This document shows, piece after piece, positions 1 to 5,816 of a stretch of 5,816 bases of DNA (positions are counted from its first letter, which is position 1; each line of letters begins with the position of its first letter). The DNA is from Anaerolineales bacterium (lineage in GTDB: Bacteria; Chloroflexota; Anaerolineae; Anaerolineales; Villigracilaceae): the NCBI GenBank assembly GCA_025056515.1, contig JANWWB010000265.1:1-5816 (forward strand), given 5' to 3'. The notes beneath the pieces were generated by a model. It had not been told where the DNA came from, did no database searches, and worked only from the letters and a program-made list of their open reading frames with translations. A program made the position numbers and the translations under genes.

Positions 1-2937
1 ATAGACGAACGTCAGACCACGCACTTGAAGGGATAGGCGGCCTCCTTCAAAGGAATCCGCGGGCGCTTTTTCAGGTCGAGCCGACAAAACGATCGCCGTT
101 CCTTCTCCTCTTGAGACAGATGGTTCTTCTTGGCTCAAAGCCCGGCGCTCGACCAAGCTAGAGGGTTCGGCCACGATTTCAAACAAACGCTTGGCCGAGG
201 TCAGGTTAGCAGTCAGCATCTGCGCTGCTTGGGGCAGGGGTTGCAATGCTTCGAAGCTAGCTTGTGCCAAGAGCGCCAGAGAAGCCAACATCACGCCTTG
301 CAATTGACCGGCCTCCACCAAGGGGATGGCCAACACGAGAACAGTCCACATAGCCAGATTCGGAATCAAAACGCCCACGGCGCCGGAAAGTCCGCTCACT
401 ATCGCCATACGTTGCTGGGCGTGTCCATAGACCTTCCCTTGTCGTTGGAGTTTCTCTTGGTAATCGGTCAAACGTCCAAAAACCATTAAGTCAGCCAATC
501 CCTGCAGATAGTCCAGCGTTTGCACGCGCAAGGCTGAACGTAAAGTCACTAGCGCCGCTCCGGGGTGCGCTCCAAGTGCTTGGCTCAAGACAGGTGCGAC
601 CAATCCCAAAAGCAAAGCAAAGCCGAAATAAGCCCAGCCGAAAATAGGCTCATACGCGGCCAAAAAGAACGCCACTCCTAACGAAACGACCAGCGCCACC
701 AGTGGAGGTGAGACCACCCGTACATAGAAGTTCTCCAGCGTCTCTACATCGGCCACGATGCGGTTGAGCAAGTCACCAACGCGATAAGCCATTAGGCGAG
801 CCGGCGCCAGTGGCTCGAGACGCTGATAAAACCAGACGCGCAGTCGCGCCAGTAGGCGAAACGTGACATCATGGGAGACCAGACGTTCCAGGTAACGCGC
901 TACACCGCGCAAGATACCGAAGAAACGCACGCCGACAACCGCAACCTGTAATTCGGCGATCGAGGGGCGCAAGGCTGCCGTAGAGATAAGCCAAGCTGAG
1001 GTCCCCATTAAACTGACCGAGGCGCCAATCGTTACCGCCCCCAGGAAAACCGAGAGTGCCACACGCCGCCATGAACCTGATAGAAAGACCAATAATTGAC
1101 GCAAAACCTGCCAGAGCGATAGAGGCCGTTCCACCGGTAATGGAGAAGAAGGCACATCCAGACAAGATTCACTCCTGGGAGAAACGACATGATTGCTTAT
1201 CTCGAAGACCGCTTCGGGCGCCTGTCCCGTCCCAACTAGTTGGGCATACAAACCTTGGCGGGCAAGAAGCTCGGCATGAGTTCCGGTTTCGACAATTTTT
1301 CCCTCATTTAAAACGAGAATTCGATCAGCCCGATAGACGGTACTCAAGCGATGGGCGATGGTAATCACCGTGCGTCCTTGCATCAGTCGGCGTGTGCTCT
1401 CCTCCAAGGCGGCTTCGGTCTGTGGGTCGAGGTTGGAGGTGGGTTCATCAAAAATCACCAGAGGAGCGTTTTTAAGAAAAGCACGTGCCAAAGCCAGCCG
1501 CTGCGCCTGTCCACCGCTCAAGCGCGCTCCTTCTTCGCCGATCACTGTTTCATAACCTTGTGGCAAAGCGTGGATGAACTCGTCTAAATGAGCAGCCCGG
1601 GCGGCGGCTTCTAACTCTTCTTGGCCGGCATCGGGCTTAGCGATGCGCAAATTCGCTGCGATCGTATCGTGGAAGAGATAGGGGGTCTGTGGCACCCAGG
1701 CAACAAGCGCTTGCCATTCGTCTCGCGGAATCTGGTGCAGTGGACGACCATCCACCAAAATCTCACCCTCTTGTGGCTCAAGGAAACGCAAGAGGAGGGC
1801 TGCCAACGTACTCTTACCTGCACCACTCGGGCCGACCAGAGCAAGATGTTCACCCGCGCGCAGATCAAATGTTACGCCATCCAAGGCCGGGGCCGTATCG
1901 CCCGGATACGTGAAGGAAACATCTCGAAACGCCAGGGAATGGAAGCTCCCAGAGAACAACGCCGTAGGCTCTGAAGTTGAAGGAGACGGAGCAGGCAAAT
2001 CCAGCACTTCAAAGATACGTCGCGCCGCGCTTGTTCCGGACATACCGGCATGAAAACGAGCCCCTAACATACGTAATGGCAGGTAAAACTCCGGCGCCAA
2101 GACCAGGACAAAGAGCGCCCGTTCAAAGTCCAAGAACCCATAGAGCAAGCGCAATCCGACCTGCACCGCTACGATAGCTGTGCTAATCGTTGCAAGCAAT
2201 TCAAGCGCCAACGCTGAGAGAAATGTAATCCGCAGCACGCTCAAGGTTACATCACGGAAGCGTTCACCGGCTTCGGCAATCGAGGCAGCATGGGATTTGG
2301 AGCGCCCAAAAATCTTGAGCGTGGTCAACCCTTGCAAACTATCGAGAAAATGTGCCGAAAGCTGGCTTAGCGTTTCATATTGACGCTTGGTGACTACTTC
2401 AGCGCCCTTGCCGATAAGAATCATAAACAGCGGGATGAGCGGCGCAGTTAGAAGCAGGACAAGCCCCGAAAGCGGGTCCAGGGGAAAAACAAACAAGAGC
2501 ACGCTCAAGGGAACCAGCGCTGTAATCACCAACTGCGGTAAATACTGGCTGAAGTAAGCATCCAGCGCTTCGACTCCCTCCACAGCAGCAGTGACCAATT
2601 CACCGGTGCGCTCAGAGCGCACAAATGTCGGCCCAAGCGCTTCAAGCTTAGCAAATAAGCGTTGGCGCAAATCTTGTTTGACTCTCACAGCCACCGCTGC
2701 CGCGCTGATCTCGGTCAGCCAGGCCAACAAGGCACGCCCACCTATCAGAATCAGAAGCATAAACAAGAGAGGCCGCACGTCGGAAAGCGTGGCCCCTTCC
2801 AAAAACACGGCATTAACAACCTGACTGAACCCCCAGGCCTGGCCAATAGTCAACCACCCTGCCAGCAAGCCCGAGAAAATCGTGACCAGTAACCAAAGAA
2901 CAGGCTTTCGAGCAAAGGAAAGAAGACGGCGATTCAT
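1..2937 (-). CDS. cydDC: Fused CydDC ABC transporter for cytochrome bd assembly (3' end beyond the left edge)
   Basis: Read on the minus strand from ATG at 2937, 979 codons run to the window edge without a stop. Residues 1-310 are a CydD-type six-helix ABC exporter membrane domain. Residues 335-570 are a complete ATPase: Walker A GPSGAGKST (369-377), Q-loop Gln417, signature LSGGQ (473-477), Walker B with Asp497/Glu498, D-loop to Asp504 and switch His529. After a polar linker (about 572-605) comes a CydC membrane domain containing RYLERLVSHD (681-690). His689 and Arg685 align with E. coli CydC His85 and Arg81; His85 has been reported as a haem ligand. The frame ends in the first strand of the second ATPase (LQVRGLTFVY). 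Known family role: a heterodimeric inner-membrane ABC transporter needed for cytochrome bd maturation, first proposed to export cysteine/glutathione and more recently described as a haem transporter. Here both subunits are one polypeptide. The start fits CydD N-termini, but no clear Shine-Dalgarno precedes it. The second ATPase lies outside the window, so its integrity is unknown. Confidence 0.93.
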   Translation of the reverse strand, partial: MNRRLLSFARKPVLWLLVTIFSGLLAGWLTIGQAWGFSQVVNAVFLEGATLSDVRPLLFMLLILIGGRALLAWLTEISAAAVAVRVKQDLRQRLFAKLEALGPTFVRSERTGELVTAAVEGVEALDAYFSQYLPQLVITALVPLSVLLFVFPLDPLSGLVLLLTAPLIPLFMILIGKGAEVVTKRQYETLSQLSAHFLDSLQGLTTLKIFGRSKSHAASIAEAGERFRDVTLSVLRITFLSALALELLATISTAIVAVQVGLRLLYGFLDFERALFVLVLAPEFYLPLRMLGARFHAGMSGTSAARRIFEVLDLPAPSPSTSEPTALFSGSFHSLAFRDVSFTYPGDTAPALDGVTFDLRAGEHLALVGPSGAGKSTLAALLLRFLEPQEGEILVDGRPLHQIPRDEWQALVAWVPQTPYLFHDTIAANLRIAKPDAGQEELEAAARAAHLDEFIHALPQGYETVIGEEGARLSGGQAQRLALARAFLKNAPLVIFDEPTSNLDPQTEAALEESTRRLMQGRTVITIAHRLSTVYRADRILVLNEGKIVETGTHAELLARQGLYAQLVGTGQAPEAVFEISNHVVSPRSESCLDVPSSPLPVERPLSLWQVLRQLLVFLSGSWRRVALSVFLGAVTIGASVSLMGTSAWLISTAALRPSIAELQVAVVGVRFFGILRGVARYLERLVSHDVTFRLLARLRVWFYQRLEPLAPARLMAYRVGDLLNRIVADVETLENFYVRVVSPPLVALVVSLGVAFFLAAYEPIFGWAYFGFALLLGLVAPVLSQALGAHPGAALVTLRSALRVQTLDYLQGLADLMVFGRLTDYQEKLQRQGKVYGHAQQRMAIVSGLSGAVGVLIPNLAMWTVLVLAIPLVEAGQLQGVMLASLALLAQASFEALQPLPQAAQMLTANLTSAKRLFEIVAEPSSLVERRALSQEEPSVSRGEGTAIVLSARPEKAPADSFEGGRLSLQVRGLTFVY

Positions 2938-2995
2938 AGCGATAAGTTTACCAGGAAGAGGATGAAAGCAAAACAGTAGACCAGGGAGATAGTTG

Positions 2996-3006
2996 GTAGG
3001 CCCTAC
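2996..3006. repeat. Short perfect inverted repeat in the cydDC leader
   Basis: GTAGG and CCTAC flank a single central C, giving an 11-bp dyad about 60 bp upstream of the cydDC ATG. The flanks extend the symmetry imperfectly (TTG on one side, CAA on the other). It lies inside the transcribed leader if the promoter near 3128 is used. It could be a small operator or chance; five base pairs per arm is weak evidence. Confidence 0.25.
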
Positions 3007-3127
3007 AATTTCATGGGAACATCAGTAAGGCCAATCTAACTTGCATGATCAGATGACAAAAGTTTCTACCTTCCGTTTCGATTTGAAAGCAACATGATGA
3101 CGAGTAGCTACCTCGGCGGAGCAAGCA

Positions 3128-3154
3128 ATTCTAGCACGGATACGGTATAATCAA
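3128..3154 (-). promoter_or_regulatory. Candidate cydDC promoter
   Basis: On the minus strand TAGAAT (3133 to 3128) is preceded by TGC, matching an extended -10 element. TTGATT (3154 to 3149) lies 15 bp upstream as a possible -35, which is a short spacer. A start near 3121 would give a leader of about 185 nt before the cydDC ATG, which is long. The element overlaps the plus-strand TATAAT at 3146-3151. It was identified by eye and could be incidental in AT-rich sequence. Confidence 0.35.
3146..3151 (+). promoter_or_regulatory. Candidate -10 box for the oxidoreductase gene
   Basis: A perfect TATAAT lies 86 bp upstream of the ATG at 3238, implying a start near 3158 and a leader of about 80 nt. 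The -35 position (3122-3129, CAAGCAAT) does not resemble TTGACA and there is no TGn extension, so the promoter may be weak or activator-dependent. A second AT-rich candidate, TATAAA at 3197-3202, also lacks a -35 match. Confidence 0.4.
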
Positions 3155-3228
3155 TTTCGATACGTTCGCTCCATCGCCCATTCTACCCACAAACTGTATA
3201 AATTTTGTCAGATTCCTATTCCCCAGCT

Positions 3229-3232
3229 GAGG
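3229..3232 (+). promoter_or_regulatory. Ribosome binding site deciding the oxidoreductase start
   Basis: GAGG, followed by AAAAT, ends 5 nt before the ATG at 3238. This places translation at that ATG rather than at the in-frame TTG at 3205, which has no purine-rich sequence in front of it and would add eleven polar residues not expected in the family. Confidence 0.75.
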
Positions 3233-3237
3233 AAAAT

Positions 3238-4233
3238 ATGAAACGCGCTGCTCTCTATCTCCAAGACTCTCATGACCTTCGTGAGGGACTGGACTATGTC
3301 CGGTATGCTGAAGCCAAAGGTTTTGAGGCTGTCTGGCAGGCCGAAAGCCGTCTGGTTCGCGATGCAATTGTTCCCATGGCTGCTTATGCTGCCGTAACCG
3401 AACGGATTAAGGTCGGCTCAGGGGTCATCAATAACTGGACGCGCAATATCGGCCTCCTAGCAGCCACCTTTCTAACTTTAGACGACCTAGCGCCTAACCG
3501 TATCATTTGTGGACTAGGGGCATGGTGGGACCCGCTGGCCAAGAATGTCGGCATTGAACGCCGCAAACCCCTCACTGCTATGCGCGAAACTGTCACCGTT
3601 CTGCGTCGTCTCCTCAATATGGAGCGCGTGACCTTCGATGGTGAATTCATCCACGTCAACAACATTGAGCTTGACGTGGTCCATGGCCGGCGCGAGCCTC
3701 GCAATGTCCCGATTATGATCGGCGCAACCGGTGACCAGATGATGGAACTGGCAGGAGAAATTGCCGATGGGGTTGTGCTGAACTATTGCGTTCCTCCTGA
3801 ATACAACGACCGTGCTCTAGAACTGATTGAAAAAGGAGCCCGCAAGTCCGGTCGTCGCCTGGAAGACATTGACCGGCCTCAACTCATCGTCTGTTCGGTA
3901 GATCCCGATCACGACAAAGCCATCGAAACCAGCAAAATGCTTCTTTGCCAATATCTAGCCCAGCAACCACATATCGCAAAAGCCAGTGGCGTTTCGGAAG
4001 AAGTCGTGCACGAAATTCAATCCATCTTAGGCTGGCCGGCGACCAAAGAGCAAATCCATCGCGCTAAGCATCTGGTACCGGACGAACTCGTCCACCGGAT
4101 TACTGCCTCCGGCACACCTGAAGAAGCGCGCGCCAAGGTGCAGGAGTACCTCAAACGTGGCTGTACCAGCCCTATCTTGTACTCGGCAGGTGGTGATGTC
4201 AAGCTATTAATTGACACGTTTGCAGAACCATAG
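3238..4233 (+). CDS. Luciferase-like (LLM) flavin/F420-dependent oxidoreductase, Mer-like
   Basis: This complete 331-residue protein is a normal length for bacterial-luciferase-like TIM-barrel oxidoreductases. Family landmarks from the N-terminus: strand 1 (about 3-8); [12 protein letters not shown] (32-43); KVGSGV (58-63), where F420-dependent members have a cis-peptide bulge; [17 protein letters not shown] (80-96); KPLTAMRET (110-118); and [20 protein letters not shown] (161-180), very like the phosphate-binding region of 5,10-methylenetetrahydromethanopterin reductase (Mer) and its F420-dependent relatives. The fold binds FMN or F420 and transfers hydride to or from a substrate; the protein should be cytosolic and soluble. 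I infer F420 rather than FMN from the Mer-like motifs, but the sequence alone cannot settle the cofactor or substrate. True methanogenesis Mer activity is unlikely in this bacterial context. The gene stands alone: cydDC is divergent and a terminator follows 103 bp downstream. The ATG is chosen from the GAGG five bases upstream. Confidence 0.9.
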   Translation: MKRAALYLQDSHDLREGLDYVRYAEAKGFEAVWQAESRLVRDAIVPMAAYAAVTERIKVGSGVINNWTRNIGLLAATFLTLDDLAPNRIICGLGAWWDPLAKNVGIERRKPLTAMRETVTVLRRLLNMERVTFDGEFIHVNNIELDVVHGRREPRNVPIMIGATGDQMMELAGEIADGVVLNYCVPPEYNDRALELIEKGARKSGRRLEDIDRPQLIVCSVDPDHDKAIETSKMLLCQYLAQQPHIAKASGVSEEVVHEIQSILGWPATKEQIHRAKHLVPDELVHRITASGTPEEARAKVQEYLKRGCTSPILYSAGGDVKLLIDTFAEP

Positions 4234-4293
4234 CCCAACCAAGCAGGCAACCCTTATAGGACTACCCGCCCTACCACGCTGGTTGTATGACCA

Positions 4294-4310
4294 CTTGCAC
4301 TTTCCTTGCA
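4294..4310 (+). repeat. CTTGCA direct repeat at 11-bp spacing
   Basis: CTTGCA occurs at 4294-4299 and 4305-4310, offset by 11 bp, about one helical turn. The second copy overlaps the possible -35 of the downstream promoter, where an activator or repressor half-site pair could sit. Two six-base copies may be chance. Confidence 0.25.
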
Positions 4311-4336
4311 TCTTGTAGCCGATTTTAGGCTATAAT
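4306..4336 (+). promoter_or_regulatory. Candidate kimA promoter
   Basis: A perfect TATAAT lies at 4331-4336. The best -35 is TTGCAT at 4306-4311, separated by 19 bp, longer than the ideal 17. The predicted start is near 4343, giving a leader of about 44 nt before the ATG at 4387. That start falls inside the left arm of the terminator hairpin at 4337-4365, so transcripts from here should not form it. The leader is far too short for a ydaO-type cyclic-di-AMP riboswitch. Confidence 0.5.
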
Positions 4337-4370
4337 AAGCCCTTGCTCTTGCCTGGCAAGGGCTTTTTCT
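4337..4370 (+). terminator. Intrinsic terminator between the oxidoreductase gene and kimA
   Basis: AAGCCCTTGC (4337-4346) pairs perfectly with GCAAGGGCTT (4356-4365), a 10-bp stem with a 9-nt loop (4347-4355). The run TTTTT (4364-4368), whose first two bases close the stem, then CT, gives the U-tract. It lies 103 bp after the oxidoreductase stop and 17 bp before the kimA ATG, so it would end oxidoreductase transcripts. On the opposite strand the tail is interrupted (TTATTATA), so it is probably one-directional. It could instead be an attenuator if kimA is transcribed from further upstream. Confidence 0.8.
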
Positions 4371-4386
4371 ATGCAAGGTACTCTCT

Positions 4387-5816
4387 ATGCTTCCTGAAGA
4401 ACCTTCTCCCCCGATTATCCATCGCAAGGTGGAGGAAAAACCCCCTCGCGACTGGCGGACTTGGCTATTCGGCCCCCCTCTCCGCACAGCAGACGCTCCG
4501 CACCAGACGATCGGCAAATTTATCGGCCTGGCAGTTTTCGCCTCCGATGCCCTCTCTTCGACAGCTTATGCGTCGCAGGAGATCCTCTTCATCCTGGCCG
4601 CTGCAGGGAGTGGCGCTTTTAGTTATGTCTTCCCGATCTCCCTGGTCATTGTTGGGTTGCTGGCGATCGTCGCCATCTCGTATGAGCAAACCATTCACGC
4701 TTATCCTGATGGCGGTGGCGCTTACACCGTTTCGAGAGACAATCTCGGCCAAACGTTTGGCCTGATTGCCGGAGCTGCTTTGCTGACCGACTACATCCTC
4801 ACAGTAGCCGTTTCCATTTCTTCGGGCGTAGCCCAAATCGTCTCTGCCTTCCCCCAGCTCTTCGAATATCGCGTGCTACTGGCGGTCGGTTTCGTTTGGT
4901 TCATGACCTTGGTCAATCTGCGCGGTGTTAAAGAATCAGGCGCTATCTTTGCCGTTCCCACCTACTTTTTTGTTCTCACAATGTTCATTACCCTGGGAGT
5001 CGGCCTCTATCGCCATTTTACGGGAACGCTTGGGAAGGTCGTTGACCCGCCAGAAATCGAGGTTGCACGCACATTGACCACCGTAACTCCCTTCTTACTT
5101 TTGCATGCCTTTTCAAGCGGCACGGCTGCCCTCACCGGGATTGAGGCAATTTCCAACGGAATCACGGCTTTCAAAGAACCACGCACACGTAATGCAGGAA
5201 TCACGCTTATCTGGATGGCTGTCATCCTGAGTACGCTTTTCTTGGGCATCTCTTTCCTAACCGGAAAAATCGGCGCTACCCCCTCGGAGGTAGAGACGGT
5301 AATCTCACAATTGAGTCGCACGGTTTTCGGACGCGAGAGTATCTGGTATTTGATGGGAATTGCCGCTACAACCATTATCCTGATCATGGCCGCCAACACC
5401 GCCTTTGCCGATTTTCCCCGTTTGAGTTCGATTGTGGCACGCGACCGTTACCTGCCTCGTCAGCTCTTCCTGCGCAGTGGACGGCTGGTCTTCTCTTATG
5501 GAATTACTACCTTGGCACTGATCGCTTCGTTGCTGATCATCGTCTTTCAGGCCAGTGTCAACCGTCTGATTCCGCTCTATGCCGTAGGCGTTTTTCTGTC
5601 CTTTACCCTTTCCCAAGCCGGTATGGCCCGCCGGTGGTGGAAAATCGGGAGACTAAAACCGGACCAAACGCTCAAAGAACGCGGTTCCATTCTCAAATAT
5701 GACCCCAAATGGGCAATCAAGATGGTTATCAACGGTTTTGGCGCGTTATGTACGTTCATCGTCATGATTATTTTTGCCGTCACCAAATTCACCCATGGCG
5801 CCTGGGTTGTGTTAAT
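4387..5816 (+). CDS. kimA: KimA-like APC-superfamily potassium transporter (3' end beyond the right edge)
   Basis: From ATG at 4387, 476 full codons run to the window edge; relatives are about 600-650 residues, so roughly a quarter is missing. After a polar 43-residue N-terminus, LeuT-fold membrane helices follow, roughly at 44-72, 79-98, 124-152, 162-178, 186-208, 234-262, 272-292, 321-345, 371-388, 393-413 and 443-466. The sequence tracks Bacillus subtilis KimA (YdaO) closely. Residues recalled as its potassium sites are all kept: Asp54 and Tyr61 in ASDALSSTAY; Asp135, Tyr136, Thr139 and Ser143 in TDYILTVAVS; Thr250 and Glu253 in LTGIEAISN; Tyr398 in LIPLYAVGVF. Bacillus KimA is a proton-coupled high-affinity potassium importer inhibited by cyclic-di-AMP; the same role is inferred here. 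An amino-acid permease is the main alternative, since the superfamily is often annotated that way. AAGG (4375-4378) lies 8 nt before the ATG. The C-terminal cytosolic domain that binds the nucleotide in KimA is outside the window. Confidence 0.85.
   Translation, partial: MLPEEPSPPIIHRKVEEKPPRDWRTWLFGPPLRTADAPHQTIGKFIGLAVFASDALSSTAYASQEILFILAAAGSGAFSYVFPISLVIVGLLAIVAISYEQTIHAYPDGGGAYTVSRDNLGQTFGLIAGAALLTDYILTVAVSISSGVAQIVSAFPQLFEYRVLLAVGFVWFMTLVNLRGVKESGAIFAVPTYFFVLTMFITLGVGLYRHFTGTLGKVVDPPEIEVARTLTTVTPFLLLHAFSSGTAALTGIEAISNGITAFKEPRTRNAGITLIWMAVILSTLFLGISFLTGKIGATPSEVETVISQLSRTVFGRESIWYLMGIAATTIILIMAANTAFADFPRLSSIVARDRYLPRQLFLRSGRLVFSYGITTLALIASLLIIVFQASVNRLIPLYAVGVFLSFTLSQAGMARRWWKIGRLKPDQTLKERGSILKYDPKWAIKMVINGFGALCTFIVMIIFAVTKFTHGAWVVL

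Larger units (their letters stand above)
2938..3237. other. Divergent intergenic region between cydDC and the oxidoreductase gene
   Basis: This 300-bp stretch has no convincing gene and is AT-richer than its flanks. It separates two genes transcribed away from each other, so it should hold both promoters. The visible signals are a TATAAT on the plus strand and a TAGAAT preceded by TGC on the minus strand, both within 3128-3154, plus a small palindrome (GTAGG-C-CCTAC, 2996-3006) near the cydDC start. The cydDC frame can be extended upstream only to a TGA at 3022-3024, and the sole extra start candidate is a CTG at 2976, so the ATG at 2937 stands. I see no Rex-like (TTGTGAA/TTCACAA) or FNR-like (TTGAT-N4-ATCAA) operator. 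Confidence 0.7.

Noticed and set aside
869..1165. Minus-strand 98-codon frame starting at a TTG
   Set aside because: It overlaps the CydC membrane domain in another phase on the same strand. The cydDC frame through the same bases gives recognisable CydC motifs, so this is a shadow.
130..2892. Several plus-strand open frames (e.g. 130-489, 1056-1364, 1621-1974, 2591-2824)
   Set aside because: All lie antisense to the continuous cydDC frame, overlap one another, have composition unlike real proteins and match no family I recognise.
3205..3237. Upstream TTG start for the oxidoreductase (342 residues)
   Set aside because: It has no ribosome binding site and would add a polar extension ([10 protein letters not shown]). 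The ATG at 3238 has GAGG five bases upstream and begins right at the first barrel strand.
3131..3367. Minus-strand 78-codon frame crossing the start of the oxidoreductase gene
   Set aside because: It overlaps the divergent promoter region and the well-supported plus-strand gene and shows no recognisable domain.
4236..4285. Possible weak stem (CAACC with GGTTG, plus AGC with GCT) after the oxidoreductase stop
   Set aside because: Eight pairs with a bulge around a 33-nt loop and no T-tract. The perfect hairpin at 4337-4365 is the better terminator.
4234..4386. Possible ydaO or other riboswitch upstream of kimA
   Set aside because: Apart from the simple terminator hairpin I see no conserved riboswitch segments, and the predicted leader is too short.
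4371..4397. Eight-codon upstream frame (MQGTLYAS) overlapping the kimA start
   Set aside because: Its ATG has no Shine-Dalgarno and sits at the end of the terminator U-tract. Most likely a chance ATG; there is no sign of a leader-peptide attenuator.
4017..4517. Minus-strand frames at 4017-4250 and 4254-4517
   Set aside because: They are antisense to the oxidoreductase 3' end, the terminator and the kimA 5' end, with low-complexity Ser/Arg-rich translations typical of shadows.
4343..4765. Plus-strand 140-codon frame overlapping the start of kimA
   Set aside because: It is in another phase and begins inside the terminator hairpin. The kimA frame over the same bases gives conserved KimA motifs.
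4465..5792. Minus-strand frames opposite kimA (4465-4836, 5007-5399, 5305-5616, 5577-5792)
   Set aside because: They are antisense to a clearly conserved membrane transporter, mutually overlapping and without recognisable features.
1..5816. CRISPR arrays, tRNA/rRNA genes, insertion sequences, phage or toxin-antitoxin genes
   Set aside because: I looked for repeated spacer-like units, tRNA-like cloverleaf arms, terminal inverted repeats and transposase motifs on both strands and saw none.

Overview
The window holds three genes, two of them cut by its edges. Moderate GC, an F420-type luciferase-like oxidoreductase, a single-polypeptide CydDC transporter and a KimA-type permease suggest a free-living, aerobic or facultative bacterium. 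Chloroflexota (Anaerolineae-like) or an actinobacterium-like lineage would fit. This is inference from gene content only; there is no rRNA or other marker.

Left half (1-2937, minus strand): one uninterrupted reading frame of 979 codons runs off the left edge. It encodes a complete CydD half (membrane domain plus ATPase), then the CydC membrane domain and the first residues of the second ATPase. It is therefore a fused CydDC, the ABC transporter needed for haem-loaded cytochrome bd assembly. All plus-strand open frames in this part, and the minus-strand frame at 869-1165, are shadows of it.

Centre: a 300-bp divergent intergenic region (2938-3237) carries a plus-strand TATAAT and an overlapping minus-strand promoter candidate. 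It leads into a complete 331-residue luciferase-like flavin/F420-dependent oxidoreductase of the methylene-tetrahydromethanopterin-reductase-like type (3238-4233, plus strand), whose substrate is unknown.

Right part: a 153-bp gap (4234-4386) contains a TATAAT directly abutting a strong intrinsic terminator. A start site about seven bases past that -10 box would fall inside the left arm of the hairpin. The third gene (4387 to the right edge) encodes an APC-superfamily permease closely resembling the Bacillus potassium importer KimA, with all the potassium-site residues I recall being retained.

The three genes do not form one operon: cydDC is divergent, and the terminator separates the oxidoreductase from the permease. 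They look like ordinary chromosomal housekeeping or accessory-metabolism genes. I see no mobile elements, CRISPR arrays, tRNAs or rRNAs, and no clearly new system. The most notable points are the cydDC fusion and the compact promoter/terminator overlap upstream of kimA.
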